Assembly: GCF_014203735.1 (NCBI RefSeq)
Contig: NZ_JACHJQ010000006.1
Coordinates: 381,698-445,697 of the forward strand
Direction of reading: 5' to 3'
DNA: 64,000 nt
From: Actinophytocola algeriensis
GTDB taxonomy: Bacteria > Actinomycetota > Actinomycetes > Mycobacteriales > Pseudonocardiaceae
The translations under genes and the position numbers were made by a program. The notes under the pieces were generated by a model. The model searched no databases, had not been told where the DNA came from, and was given only the letters and a program-made list of their open reading frames with translations. The stretch's first letter is position 1. Every line of letters begins with the position of its first letter. Below are positions 35,906 to 43,386 of the stretch, in pieces.

Positions 35906-36694
35906 ATGACCACCGCATTGCCACCCGTGGTCGACCTGGCCACCTGGCAGGCCGCCCGCGACGAACTGCTGGTCCGCGAGAAGGCCCACACCCGCGAGGG
36001 CGACGCCATCGCCGCGGCCCGCCGACGGCTGCCGATGGTCGAGTTCGACGGCACCGTCGAGGTCGTCGGACCCGACGGCCCGGTCCCGTTCCTGAACCTG
36101 TTCCAGGGCCGCGACGAGCTCGTGGTCTACAAGCACATGTGGTACGACGGCGCACCGCACCAGGGGCAGTGCGAAGGCTGCACCACCACGGCCTGGCACC
36201 TCCCCGACGCCTCCTACCTCAACGCCCGCGGCGTCTCCTTCGCCGTCCTGACCACCGGCCGCTGGGACGAGGTGGCCGGCTACGTCGAGTTCATGGGCTA
36301 CACCCAGCCCTGGTACTCGGTCCGCGACGTGGACGGGCCGGCGGGCGGCAGCATGGGTTACCTGACCAGCTACCTGCGCGACGGCGATCGCGTGTTCCTC
36401 ACCTACTCCACGACGGCCCGCGGCAACGAGCGGGTCAACGGGTCACTGGGCCTGCTCGACATGACGCCCCACGGCCGCCGCGAGGCGTGGGAGGACAACC
36501 CCGATGGCTGGCCGGAGGGGCGGACCTTCCAGCCCGACGGCGGCAGGCCGAACGGCTCGTGCTGGTACTGGCGCACGGACGCCGACGGGAACGCCGACTG
36601 GGGCCCCACCAGCCGCCCCGTGCCGCAGTGGACCCGCCCCGGCGCCACGCCCGTGGAGACGCTTGGCCGGAAGGATCGCCACTTCCACAGCTGA
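35906..36694 (+). CDS. DUF899 family thioredoxin-like protein
   Basis: 262 residues from the ATG at 35906 with GGAGG 6 nt upstream. Diagnostic DUF899 features: TWQAARDELLVREKAHTREG, RRRLPMVEFD, LFQGRDELVVYKHMWYDGAP with the following CEGCTTTAWHLPDASYLNAR, and the end WDMTP-like LLDMTPHGRREAWED. The CEGC pair occupies the place of a thioredoxin-type CxxC. The function of the family is not established; it is common in actinomycetes as a stand-alone gene. The following 40 bp start a decayed gene. Confidence 0.9.
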   Translation: MTTALPPVVDLATWQAARDELLVREKAHTREGDAIAAARRRLPMVEFDGTVEVVGPDGPVPFLNLFQGRDELVVYKHMWYDGAPHQGQCEGCTTTAWHLPDASYLNARGVSFAVLTTGRWDEVAGYVEFMGYTQPWYSVRDVDGPAGGSMGYLTSYLRDGDRVFLTYSTTARGNERVNGSLGLLDMTPHGRREAWEDNPDGWPEGRTFQPDGGRPNGSCWYWRTDADGNADWGPTSRPVPQWTRPGATPVETLGRKDRHFHS

Positions 36695-36737
36695 CGCCTT
36701 CGTCCGACCCACTCCGGTCGCATCGTAGGATCCGACC

Positions 36738-36980
36738 ACGAAGATCGACTTCGACTCCTGGTGAGCCGTCATCGAGCGCGCACGGGCCGCGGCCGGGGAC
36801 CGGGCGGAGGACCTCAACCCGCCGGACGACCCGCTGCCCGGCGCGCTCGTCGACGAGCTGGCCACGCTCACCCCGGCCGAGCTGGTCGACTGGTACGTCG
36901 GCCACGTCCAGGTCGCCGAGCGTCGAGGACGACGACGCGAACCGGCGCGATCTCCCCGACTGGCGGCCCTGTTCGGGTGA
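36738..36980 (+). pseudogene. 5' fragment of a DUF4240-like gene with in-frame stop and lost start
   Basis: The frame reads TKIDFDSW, a TGA at 36762-36764, then AVIERARAAAGDRAEDLNPP and DDPLPGALVDELATLTPAEL VDWYVGHVQ, ending at a TGA at 36978. The start resembles DUF4240 proteins (short 'D-x-F-W-x-I-I-E-x-A-R' opening). The first codon where an ATG would be expected is ACG, the reading frame is interrupted, and about 100 C-terminal residues are missing. Assignment of the family is tentative. Confidence 0.5.
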
Positions 36981-36999
36981 CGTGGCCCGGTGCGGTGGG

Positions 37000-37560
37000 T
37001 CAGCGGTGCTGGTCGGCTGCCTCCTGTACCCGGGCCACGTGCTTGTCCCACCACGCCGTGTCGCCCGTGTCCTCGTGGTCCTTACCCGCCCGGCCGTCGA
37101 TCATCTCCCGGACGATGTCGGCGTGCCCCGCGTGCTGGGCGGTCTCCGCGACCACACGCACGAGCAGGTGCCCGAGGGTCGTCGTGCGGCGCTCCTCCGG
37201 CCACCACGCGACCGTCGCGGGCGCGTCGAGCCCGAACTGCTCCAGCGACTCGTCCGAGTGCTGCCACGCCCGCCGGTACAGCCCGACGAGGTACTCCCGG
37301 CTCTCCTCCGGTAACGCCCACATGTCCGCGCTGTCCCAGATCGACTCGTCGGTCCACGGCATGGGCACCGGCGCGCTCCGCCCCACACACTCACCGAGGT
37401 AGCCGAACTCGATCCCGGCCAGGTGCTTGACGAGCCCCAGCAGGTTGGTGGCAGTGGGCGTCATCGGTCGGCGGATGTCGTACTCCGACAGCCCGGCCAA
37501 CGACGCGACCATCGCGTCGCGGCCCTGCTGGAGGTACTGGCGCAGGTCAGCGGTAATCAT
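37000..37560 (-). CDS. DinB-family protein
   Basis: 186 residues from the ATG at 37560. DinB four-helix bundle: LRQYLQQGRDAMVASLAGLS, the first His in NLLGLVKHLAGIEFGYLGEC, and the last metal-ligand His region RVVAETAQHAGHADIVREMI. It ends WWDKHVARVQEAADQHR, a common actinomycete tail. Probably a thiol-dependent transferase or hydrolase; the substrate is unknown. Its start lies about 55 bp from the palindrome array at 37615, which sits in its upstream region. Confidence 0.9.
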   Translation of the reverse strand: MITADLRQYLQQGRDAMVASLAGLSEYDIRRPMTPTATNLLGLVKHLAGIEFGYLGECVGRSAPVPMPWTDESIWDSADMWALPEESREYLVGLYRRAWQHSDESLEQFGLDAPATVAWWPEERRTTTLGHLLVRVVAETAQHAGHADIVREMIDGRAGKDHEDTGDTAWWDKHVARVQEAADQHR

Positions 37561-37614
37561 GCGGCCAGGCTAGATCGCACCACCGACAAAACCGCTGGCC
37601 GCGTCCACCTGCGG

Positions 37615-37812
37615 CGGGCGGCCCTTCATCACCGCGAACGTTACGAAGGGGCCCTTCATCACACCGGACGTCACGAAGGGGCCCTTCATCACGGTGAGCA
37701 CAACGAAGGGCCCCTTCATCGCACCGGACGTCACGAAGGCGTCCTTCATCGCACCGGACGTCACGAAGGCGTCCTTCATCGCACCGGACGTCACGAAGGC
37801 GTCCTTCATCGC
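37615..37812. repeat. Array of seven 30-bp palindromic repeats
   Basis: Units begin at 37645, 37675, 37705, 37735, 37765 and 37795 (exactly 30 bp apart), plus a degenerate unit at 37615. Each has GAAGGGGCCCTTC (or GAAGGGCCCCTTC, or GAAGGCGTCCTTC) followed by ATC and a spacer such as ACACCGGACGTCAC that holds a second short palindrome (GACGTC or AACGTT). The arms vary but stay complementary. Read as protein the minus strand gives a run of MKGPFVTSGV-type decapeptides, but there is no ribosome site. The family recurs at 58499-58775. Confidence 0.85.
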
Positions 37813-37821
37813 ACCACTCCC

Positions 37822-37905
37822 GAGGCTGCCTGCCAAACCAACCCCGTTGCCAACCCAAGGCCATCCCGGAGACCTGCCCCTCCGGCGAGGAGGCCCGTCC
37901 GGCAG
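37822..37905 (+). repeat. Dispersed intergenic repeat core, copy B
   Basis: GAGGCTGCCTGCCAAACCAA, CCCCGTTGCCAACCCAAGGC, CATCCCGGAGACCTGCCCCT, CCGGCGAGGAGGCCCGTCCGG: the longest copy. It is nearly identical to the reverse of 16204-16279 over 75 bp, and its middle matches 45092-45134 and 58231-58269. It directly follows the palindrome array. 37906-37979 shows nothing else apart from CCCGCCGGGC-like motifs. Confidence 0.8.
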
Positions 37906-37979
37906 CACACCCGCCCGGCGAGGACAAACCCCGCCGGGCAAGAACTTCCGCCAAGAACAACACCCGACCGGGCCAGAAA

Positions 37980-38381
37980 CTAACGAGCAGACCCCGCGAG
38001 CTCGGGAACAAGATTCAACACCCGATCGAGTGCCATCATCATGAGCGGACGGGTCACCACACTGGTGTTCGCCCGGATCTGGAGCGAGCTGCCGAGGGCG
38101 GCGCAGCGCTCGTGGTGCGCCAGTAACACGGCCAGACCCGCGGACCCGATGAACGTGAGTCCCGTCAGGTCCACCACGACCGGGGCCGGTGGCACGACGA
38201 TCGCCTCCGCCTGGTCGAGCTGGGCCGACAGCCTCGGCGCGGTCAGCATGTCCAGCTCGCCGCCCGCCTGAACCACCACCGACAGGTTGTCGACGGTCCG
38301 CTGCACCCACAGCACATCATCGATCTCGGTCACAACGACCTCCACTGGATGGCGCGAGCCTTGGGGGAGACGGTCGAGCAT
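37980..38381 (-). CDS. STAS-domain anti-sigma factor antagonist
   Basis: 133 residues from the ATG at 38381. After a short N-terminal tail the STAS fold runs from VDNLSVVVQAGGELDMLTAP to the end, with the conserved VVDLTGLTFIGSAGLAVLLA segment; Ser of the IGSAG motif is the expected phosphorylation site. These proteins free a sigma factor by binding its anti-sigma kinase. A second STAS module, fused to an ATPase, lies at 55395-56066. Only one gene; no sigma or anti-sigma gene is adjacent. A GTG 13 codons in is an alternative start. Confidence 0.88.
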   Translation of the reverse strand: MLDRLPQGSRHPVEVVVTEIDDVLWVQRTVDNLSVVVQAGGELDMLTAPRLSAQLDQAEAIVVPPAPVVVDLTGLTFIGSAGLAVLLAHHERCAALGSSLQIRANTSVVTRPLMMMALDRVLNLVPELAGSAR

Positions 38382-38783
38382 AGTCGAGGTTCGCGCCCGG
38401 GCGCGAGCCCAGTTTTGCCGTGGTCACCACGATTCCGGAACATCACCCGTCTGGAGGAAGATCGCACGGCGAAACCCGCACGCCGGGGTGTATTCAGTCC
38501 ATTTCGGACTGTCACCCGCCGCCACGGTACGGGACTTCCCCGCCCCCAACGTGGAACGGATTCACATCGGGGACTCCGGTGCGGATTCCGTCGCGCAAGC
38601 CGGTCCACAGCATGGAATCCCGCCAGACGGCTCATTGACACCGGCCGCCGTACCGGGTCCTATGGACGACGTGCCCCAGGTCGCGCTCACGAGGCGTCGC
38701 CACGTGGACTTCGCCATCGTGGCGGCCCAAGGCTGTGCCGGTTTCGCCCTGCCAGCCGTTGCCGACCCCTGCGAGGTGCACCC
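38382..38783. other. Gap between STAS and winged-helix genes, no gene seen
   Basis: About 400 bp between divergent genes. I see no convincing coding frame, repeat or hairpin of note. It should contain the promoters of both neighbours. Confidence 0.4.
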
Positions 38784-39287
38784 GTGTCGTTGCCCACCCC
38801 GACCATCGTCGTCCACCTGAACATCGAGCTCCCCAGACACCCGGACACGCTCGCCGCGCTGTCCGAACTGCTGCACTCGGTCGCCGAGCTGCCCGGCGTC
38901 GCGGTGACGCAGCAGGCGGTCCCCGAGCTGCCCTACCCCCGCTCGTCCACAGCGGACGCCGTGGACGAGCGGCTGCGGATCGTGCCCTACTCGCGGACCG
39001 TGCTGCGCCGCGGCAGGCCGATCCCGCTGACCAGGCTGGAGTTCGACCTGCTGCTGTACCTCACGCAGCGGCCGAAGCGGGTGCTGCCGCGCCGCACGCT
39101 GATGGCCGAGGTGTGGGGCATCGACGAGCCGTTGAACAGCAGGACCGTGGACGTCCACATCAGACGGTTGCGGGACAAGCTCGGCCCGGACCGGCCGCGG
39201 ATCACGACCGTGCGCGGGGTCGGCTACCGCTTCGACGGCCCGCAGGACGTGGTCATCGAGTCGGCACCGGAGTGGGCGGTGGTGTGA
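38784..39287 (+). CDS. Orphan winged-helix (OmpR/PhoB-type) DNA-binding protein
   Basis: 167 residues from the GTG at 38784 (GAGGTG 5 nt upstream). Residues about 75-160 are a complete trans_reg_C winged helix: LTRLEFDLLLYLTQRPKRVL, RTLMAEVWG, SRTVDVHIRRLRDKLGPDRP, TVRGVGYRF. The first 70 residues (VVHLNIELPRHPDTLAALSE and following) are not a receiver domain: there is no phosphoacceptor Asp/Lys set. No sensor kinase is adjacent. Such atypical regulators may respond by another route. The last 35 nt overlap the decayed LysR gene on the other strand. Confidence 0.9.
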   Translation: MSLPTPTIVVHLNIELPRHPDTLAALSELLHSVAELPGVAVTQQAVPELPYPRSSTADAVDERLRIVPYSRTVLRRGRPIPLTRLEFDLLLYLTQRPKRVLPRRTLMAEVWGIDEPLNSRTVDVHIRRLRDKLGPDRPRITTVRGVGYRFDGPQDVVIESAPEWAVV

Positions 39288-39640
39288 CGGCGGCACCGCC
39301 GCAGAGGCAGACCGCGCACGCGTCGACGAACACGCGGATGGCGGACCGGTCGTCAGCGGTCCGCCACGCGATGGCCAGTTCGCTCGGCGGCAGCCCGGTG
39401 ACCGGCAGGAACACCACGTCGTCGCGGCAGTAGATCCCGGCGTTGCCCGCCGACAGCAGCGCGACGCCCAGCCCGGACGCGACGGCCTCGAACGCGACCT
39501 CCGCACGCCCGGCCAGCGGGTGGCCGGCGGCCAGCGCGACCCAGCGGTCCTCGGTGGCGACGACCCGCCAGGACAGCCCGCTCTCGGGCACGGGCAGCCA
39601 CGCGACCGCGACGTCGACCTCCCGGCGCGCGAGCCCCCGA
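39253..39640 (-). pseudogene. LysR-type regulator relic (3' part, internal deletion)
   Basis: The frame reads LARREVDVAVAWLPVPESGL, SWRVVATEDRWVALAAGHPL AGRAEVAF and then jumps to EAVASGLGVALLSAGNAGIY with CRDDVVFLPVTGLPPSELAI at the end, i.e. the substrate-binding domain of a LysR regulator with about 50 residues missing after AEVAF. The helix-turn-helix half is gone; at about 39640 it meets the LLM relic. Confidence 0.7.
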
Positions 39641-39644
39641 CCCG

Positions 39645-40042
39645 CTGACGCACCTGGCGTTCGTGGCCGCCGTGACGACCACGATCCGCCTCGGCACGGC
39701 GATCCTGATCCTGCCGCAGCGCAACCCGGTGGTCCTCGCGAAGCAGGCGGCGAGCCTGGACGTGCTGAGCGGCGGCCGGTTCAGCCTCGGCGTGGGCGCG
39801 GGGCACCTCGAGCCGGAGCCGGCCGCCGTCGGCGTCGACCTCGCCCACGCGCGGCAGGCGCACCGACGAGTACCTGGACGCCATGCACTCGCTGTGGCAC
39901 GACCCGGCGGGCCGCGGACCGGTACGCGGAGCTGGGCGTCGACCACCTCGTCGTGTACCCGCTGCCGCTGGCGGAGCCCACCGCCGTAATTCGCTTTCTC
40001 GAACAGCACGCTGATCTACGATCACGACTGTGGCATCACTAA
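39645..40042 (+). pseudogene. LLM-class F420-dependent oxidoreductase relic
   Basis: DPLTHLAFVAAVTTTIRLGT and AILILPQRNPVVLAKQAASL DVLSGGRFSLGVGAGHLEPE are typical LLM flavin-enzyme sequence. After LAHARQAHR the frame changes (TDEYLDAMHSLWHDPAG in the next frame) and then again to the family end (ADRYAELGVDHLVVYPLPLA). The first 50 residues and a large central part are absent, and at least two frame changes are present. Confidence 0.7.
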
Positions 40043-40479
40043 CCGCTTTGTACCAGGCACTGCCGATCTCGAGCGAGCACATCCGCGTCGGGAGCCAGTC
40101 AGGCTGCGGCGGCATCGCGGCGGCACGCATCGATCTCGCGGCCGCGCAGACCTACGAGTTCGTGGACGCCACCCCGCCGCCGCGCGAGAACGACATGTAC
40201 GAGGACCAGGAGCTGGTCGACTTCTGCGTCACGAACGTGCGCGAGGGCATCGAGGAGGAGTTCTACGCACTGTTCGGGAAGCTGCCCACGGTGCGGGTGG
40301 TGCTGCACAAGGTGCTGCCGCACGCGGTCGACTCCAACGAGATGATCAACAGGCATGCCGGGCGGACCGTGGTGCGGCTGGCGTTGCGGAACGTGGGGCT
40401 GGACGACGTGCCCAGCCCCACGTCCAGTCACAAGGTCATACGCCCGCGACCGACTGGATCCAGCTCCGGTACGACATGA
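40030..40479 (+). CDS. Hypothetical protein
   Basis: 149 residues from the GTG at 40030, overlapping the LLM relic's end. The sequence (LTALYQALPISSEHIRVGSQ, CGGIAAARIDLAAAQTYEFV DATPPPREN, MYEDQELVDFCVTNVREGIE EEFYALFGKLPTVRVVLHKV) has even composition and looks like a real protein, but I do not recognise its family. No signal or membrane segment. The last 14 codons overlap the trypsin gene on the opposite strand, suggesting the original end may have been lost. A later start (Met at residue 55) is possible. Confidence 0.65.
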   Translation: MASLTALYQALPISSEHIRVGSQSGCGGIAAARIDLAAAQTYEFVDATPPPRENDMYEDQELVDFCVTNVREGIEEEFYALFGKLPTVRVVLHKVLPHAVDSNEMINRHAGRTVVRLALRNVGLDDVPSPTSSHKVIRPRPTGSSSGTT

Positions 40480-41161
40480 CGTTCGTGTAGGCGGTGCGGG
40501 TGGCGCGGTCGCTGGTCGACGCGACGCCCACCTGCTTCCCGCTCGCGAACATCGGGCCGCCGGAGTCGCCGCCCGCGGTGATGCCGTTGATCCGCTGCGC
40601 GCAGATCGCGACACCGCCGGTGTAGTCGCGGCAGCTCTCCGACGTGACGCGCACGTCGGCGTACTTCAGGTAGCGGGACTGGCAGTTGATCTCCGGCTGA
40701 CCGGTGCACGTGGCGCCCCACCCGTAGACCTGGACCGTCTGGCCGACGGACACGGGATCCTCGCCGGTGCGCGGGAGCGGCGAGTAGGTCCCCGACACGC
40801 TGCGGTCGAGCCGCACGATCGCGAGGTCCGCCCGCGAGTGACGGGTGATCGCGACGCCGGTGGCGACCACGCCGCCGCTGGTCTGGTCGAGACTGCCGAT
40901 CCGGAACGTGTACGTGCCCGAGCCGGACACGCAGTGCCGCGCGGTGAGGATGTACTGCGGCGCGATGATCGTCGCGGTGCAGTTCTGCTGCCCGTTGACG
41001 AACAGGCGCGCCGCCCACGGGGCGTTGGACGCGGTGCCACCGCCGATGATCATCGGAGTGGCGCCACCCGGCTCCGGCGGCGCGGCGACCGCCTGCGGGG
41101 CGGCCGTGGCGAGTGCGAGTGCGGCCCCGACCATCGCGAGGGCGACCTTGAACAGCTTCAT
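40436..41161 (-). CDS. Secreted trypsin-like serine protease (S1)
   Basis: 241 residues from the ATG at 41161. Residues 1-27 are a signal peptide (MKLFKVALAMVGAALALATA, ending AVA); a short propeptide precedes MIIGGGTASNAPWAARLFVN. The triad is complete: His in ILTARHCVSG, Asp in SRADLAIVRLDR, Ser in GGDSGGPMF. Six Cys include the usual disulfide positions. An extracellular endopeptidase. The N-terminal IIGGG after cleavage is typical for activation. An ATG at 41188 is a less likely start since it precedes the signal peptide. Confidence 0.93.
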   Translation of the reverse strand: MKLFKVALAMVGAALALATAAPQAVAAPPEPGGATPMIIGGGTASNAPWAARLFVNGQQNCTATIIAPQYILTARHCVSGSGTYTFRIGSLDQTSGGVVATGVAITRHSRADLAIVRLDRSVSGTYSPLPRTGEDPVSVGQTVQVYGWGATCTGQPEINCQSRYLKYADVRVTSESCRDYTGGVAICAQRINGITAGGDSGGPMFASGKQVGVASTSDRATRTAYTNVMSYRSWIQSVAGV

Positions 41162-41276
41162 ATCCGGTTTCTCGATTCTGCGGTCCATAGACCGCGAGCA
41201 GGGGTGAATCGGGAAACCTCAGCTCACCATCCCTCCGCGCGAGCGGGCAAGGACGCGAACTTCCCAGAGTTACCGG

Positions 41277-42311
41277 CTATCCGGTGAGGAGGTCGAGCGC
41301 CAGCTTGCGTGCCTCGTCGCCGTTGTCAGCCCAGTGGGCGAGCGTACTGGGGTGCGTCCACGACTCGTGGACGCCGCTGACCTTGCCGTAGCCGTTGTCC
41401 AGCACCACGTGCGCCACCCCGGCGAGCAGCGCGAGGACGTGCCCGTGCAGCTTGTCCGTCACCAGCACTCGGCCCCGGCCGAGGATGTGCAGACCGCGCA
41501 GCACCCACCCGTGTCCGAGCGGTGCGAACGTGGCACCGAGCGGCCGCCACGCGTACCGCGCCCACCGCGCGTCGGACTGCGCGCGGGCACGCAGGAACAC
41601 GTTGGCACGCCTGGCGATCCGGTGGTCGAGACGCCACTCCGGCTCGTCGGGCTGCTCGTGGATCCACTCCACCACGCTGCCGGTGACCCCGTCCGGCAGA
41701 CCACCGTGGTCGACGTGCTCCGGGTCGCCCGGCACGCGGTGCAGCCACAACACGTCCGCACGCGGCGTGCCGGGAAGAGGCAGCTCTCCGAGCCCGAACG
41801 CCATGTCCGGCACCAGGCGCACGTCCGCGTCGAACTCGCGGGCCGCGATCTCCTGGCTGCGGTGCTCGCGTACCAGCAACGTCACGTCGCCGTGCTCGGC
41901 GACGAGGCGGCGCACCCGGTCGAGGTTCTGGCGCTCGCGGAAGTGGATGCTCTGCGGCAGCTGCACGAGCCGCCGGTCCCGCAACGTCGACAGCAGGTGC
42001 TCACGCAACCCCTGCTGCCCCTGGTACAGGTCGCCGAAGTTGCCGCCCCCGTTGAGAAGCACGGGCCCGTCGGGCACCGCGCGCCGCAGCGCCGCCGCCG
42101 AGAACGTGTCCCACGCGCACTGGTACCCGACCCGCACGCCGATGCGCCGCAGCGCGGCCCTGGTGCCGAGCCAGATGGCCGGGTCGCCGGGGTTGCCGTG
42201 GTTGGGAAAGTTGACGAGCGCGACCCGGCGGGCGCCGCGCAGCACCGCGCGGAGCGCATCGTCCACTTCCGAGCGCAGGCTCGCGATCAGTGCGGAGTCT
42301 GGGTTGGACAC
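41277..42311 (-). CDS. Polysaccharide pyruvyl transferase family protein
   Basis: 344 residues from the GTG at 42311. Family motifs: RVALVNFPNHGNPGDPAIWL, VLLNGGGNFGDLYQGQQGLR, VQLPQSIHFRERQNLDRVRR, VREHRSQEIAAREF, VLVTDKLHGHVLALLAGVAH and LDNGYGKVSGVHESW. Enzymes of this family add a pyruvate ketal to surface polysaccharides or teichoic acid sugars in the cytoplasm, using PEP. No other wall polysaccharide gene is adjacent, so the acceptor is unknown. An upstream in-frame start is possible but not supported. Confidence 0.9.
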   Translation of the reverse strand: MSNPDSALIASLRSEVDDALRAVLRGARRVALVNFPNHGNPGDPAIWLGTRAALRRIGVRVGYQCAWDTFSAAALRRAVPDGPVLLNGGGNFGDLYQGQQGLREHLLSTLRDRRLVQLPQSIHFRERQNLDRVRRLVAEHGDVTLLVREHRSQEIAAREFDADVRLVPDMAFGLGELPLPGTPRADVLWLHRVPGDPEHVDHGGLPDGVTGSVVEWIHEQPDEPEWRLDHRIARRANVFLRARAQSDARWARYAWRPLGATFAPLGHGWVLRGLHILGRGRVLVTDKLHGHVLALLAGVAHVVLDNGYGKVSGVHESWTHPSTLAHWADNGDEARKLALDLLTG

Positions 42312-42434
42312 ACGCCGCAGCCTAGAGGCAGTCGAGCACCGACCGCGGCGGACGGTCCGCCCCGACGACGGCCACGCAGCGCACGAGCACGCGACCGAGG
42401 AACCGGCAAAGCGGACCAACCACCCACGGTCACC

Positions 42435-43259
42435 TCACGGCGTACCCATCAGTCCCGTGACCGGAGTGTCCGAGATCGCCATGCAGGTACCGGTGTTGTA
42501 ACCGGCGGACCATTGTTCCGGCGACCCGTAGCTCATACCGAAACTCACCCCTGCACGCTCACCGCCGAGATAGTCCGAGACCGCGTCCTCGCACTCGCCG
42601 AACGTCACCTCCTGGATGTCCGCCTCGGTGGGCGGCGGATCAGTCAGCTCCCCCAGCTTCACCACCGGCGTGACAGCCTCACTGCGGTGCGGCTGATCGC
42701 AGGACACCATGACCGGCGGGCCCGGGTCGGTCGTGGCGCCGACCAGGCACTGCCGCAGGTCACCGAGCCCGTCGGCGAGGGAGTCACGCAGGGTGCCGGT
42801 CCGCCGGGTCGTCTCGCCGTTCGTCGAGTCGACGCTGGCGAGACAGGAGTACCACCGCTCCCCCGCCTGCCACTGGGGCTCGTGCGGCCACACGTACGCC
42901 GCCTCGACAAGGCTCGCCTCCACGTCCTGGCTGCCGGTCAACTCCACCAGTTCCTCCCGGCAGGTCGGACCCACGACCGTGTCCAGCTCAGGCGGGAACG
43001 TGGCCGGCACGCCGGCGGGCAGGCCGGCGGACAGCGTGACCTCGTACTCGTGCGGCTCGTCGCAGGACACGACCTGGATCCCGTCCTCGATGGCGAGGCA
43101 GTCGCCCGGCGTGTACGCACCCTCCGGCGGCGGTTCGGTGGTGGTGGTCGTCGTCGCCGGCGCGGCACTGGCCGGCGCCGCGGCCGGTTGCCCATCCACA
43201 GTGGACATGCAGGCGGCGAGCGGGAAAGCGAGCAGGCACAGCGCGACGCGGCGGAGCAT
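42435..43259 (-). CDS. Septum-formation-family lipoprotein
   Basis: 274 residues from the ATG at 43259. The signal ends in the lipobox LAAC (Cys at residue 17), so the protein should be lipid-anchored outside the membrane. A Thr/Ala/Pro-rich linker (TVDGQPAAAPASAAPATTTT) follows. Two septum-formation-like repeats follow: GDCLAIEDGIQVVSCDEPHE and later VMVSCDQPHRSEAVTPV, each with CxxPH. A second half has CMAISDTPVTG. The function is not established. Divergent from the Nramp-like gene; a GATCT-TGCCG-AGATC dyad lies at 43345-43359 between them. Confidence 0.88.
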   Translation of the reverse strand: MLRRVALCLLAFPLAACMSTVDGQPAAAPASAAPATTTTTTEPPPEGAYTPGDCLAIEDGIQVVSCDEPHEYEVTLSAGLPAGVPATFPPELDTVVGPTCREELVELTGSQDVEASLVEAAYVWPHEPQWQAGERWYSCLASVDSTNGETTRRTGTLRDSLADGLGDLRQCLVGATTDPGPPVMVSCDQPHRSEAVTPVVKLGELTDPPPTEADIQEVTFGECEDAVSDYLGGERAGVSFGMSYGSPEQWSAGYNTGTCMAISDTPVTGLMGTP

Positions 43260-43386
43260 GTCCGCGAGACAACCACGGCCGCGCGGGGACGGGTCCCGGG
43301 CGGCCGGTTGCGGCCATCCCCCACGGGGATGACATCCGCAGTACGATCTTGCCGAGATCTCCTTTTCCTGTGAAGGGATCACCACT

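Noticed and set aside
37615-37812. CRISPR array
   Set aside because: Repeats are 30 bp apart with no unique 28-40 bp spacers between them, the repeats vary, and no cas gene is present.
37570-38310. Repeat-peptide protein (MKGPF decapeptides) on the minus strand
   Set aside because: Periodicity follows from the 30-bp DNA unit; no ribosome site or homolog-like part, and it overlaps the STAS gene and the repeat core.
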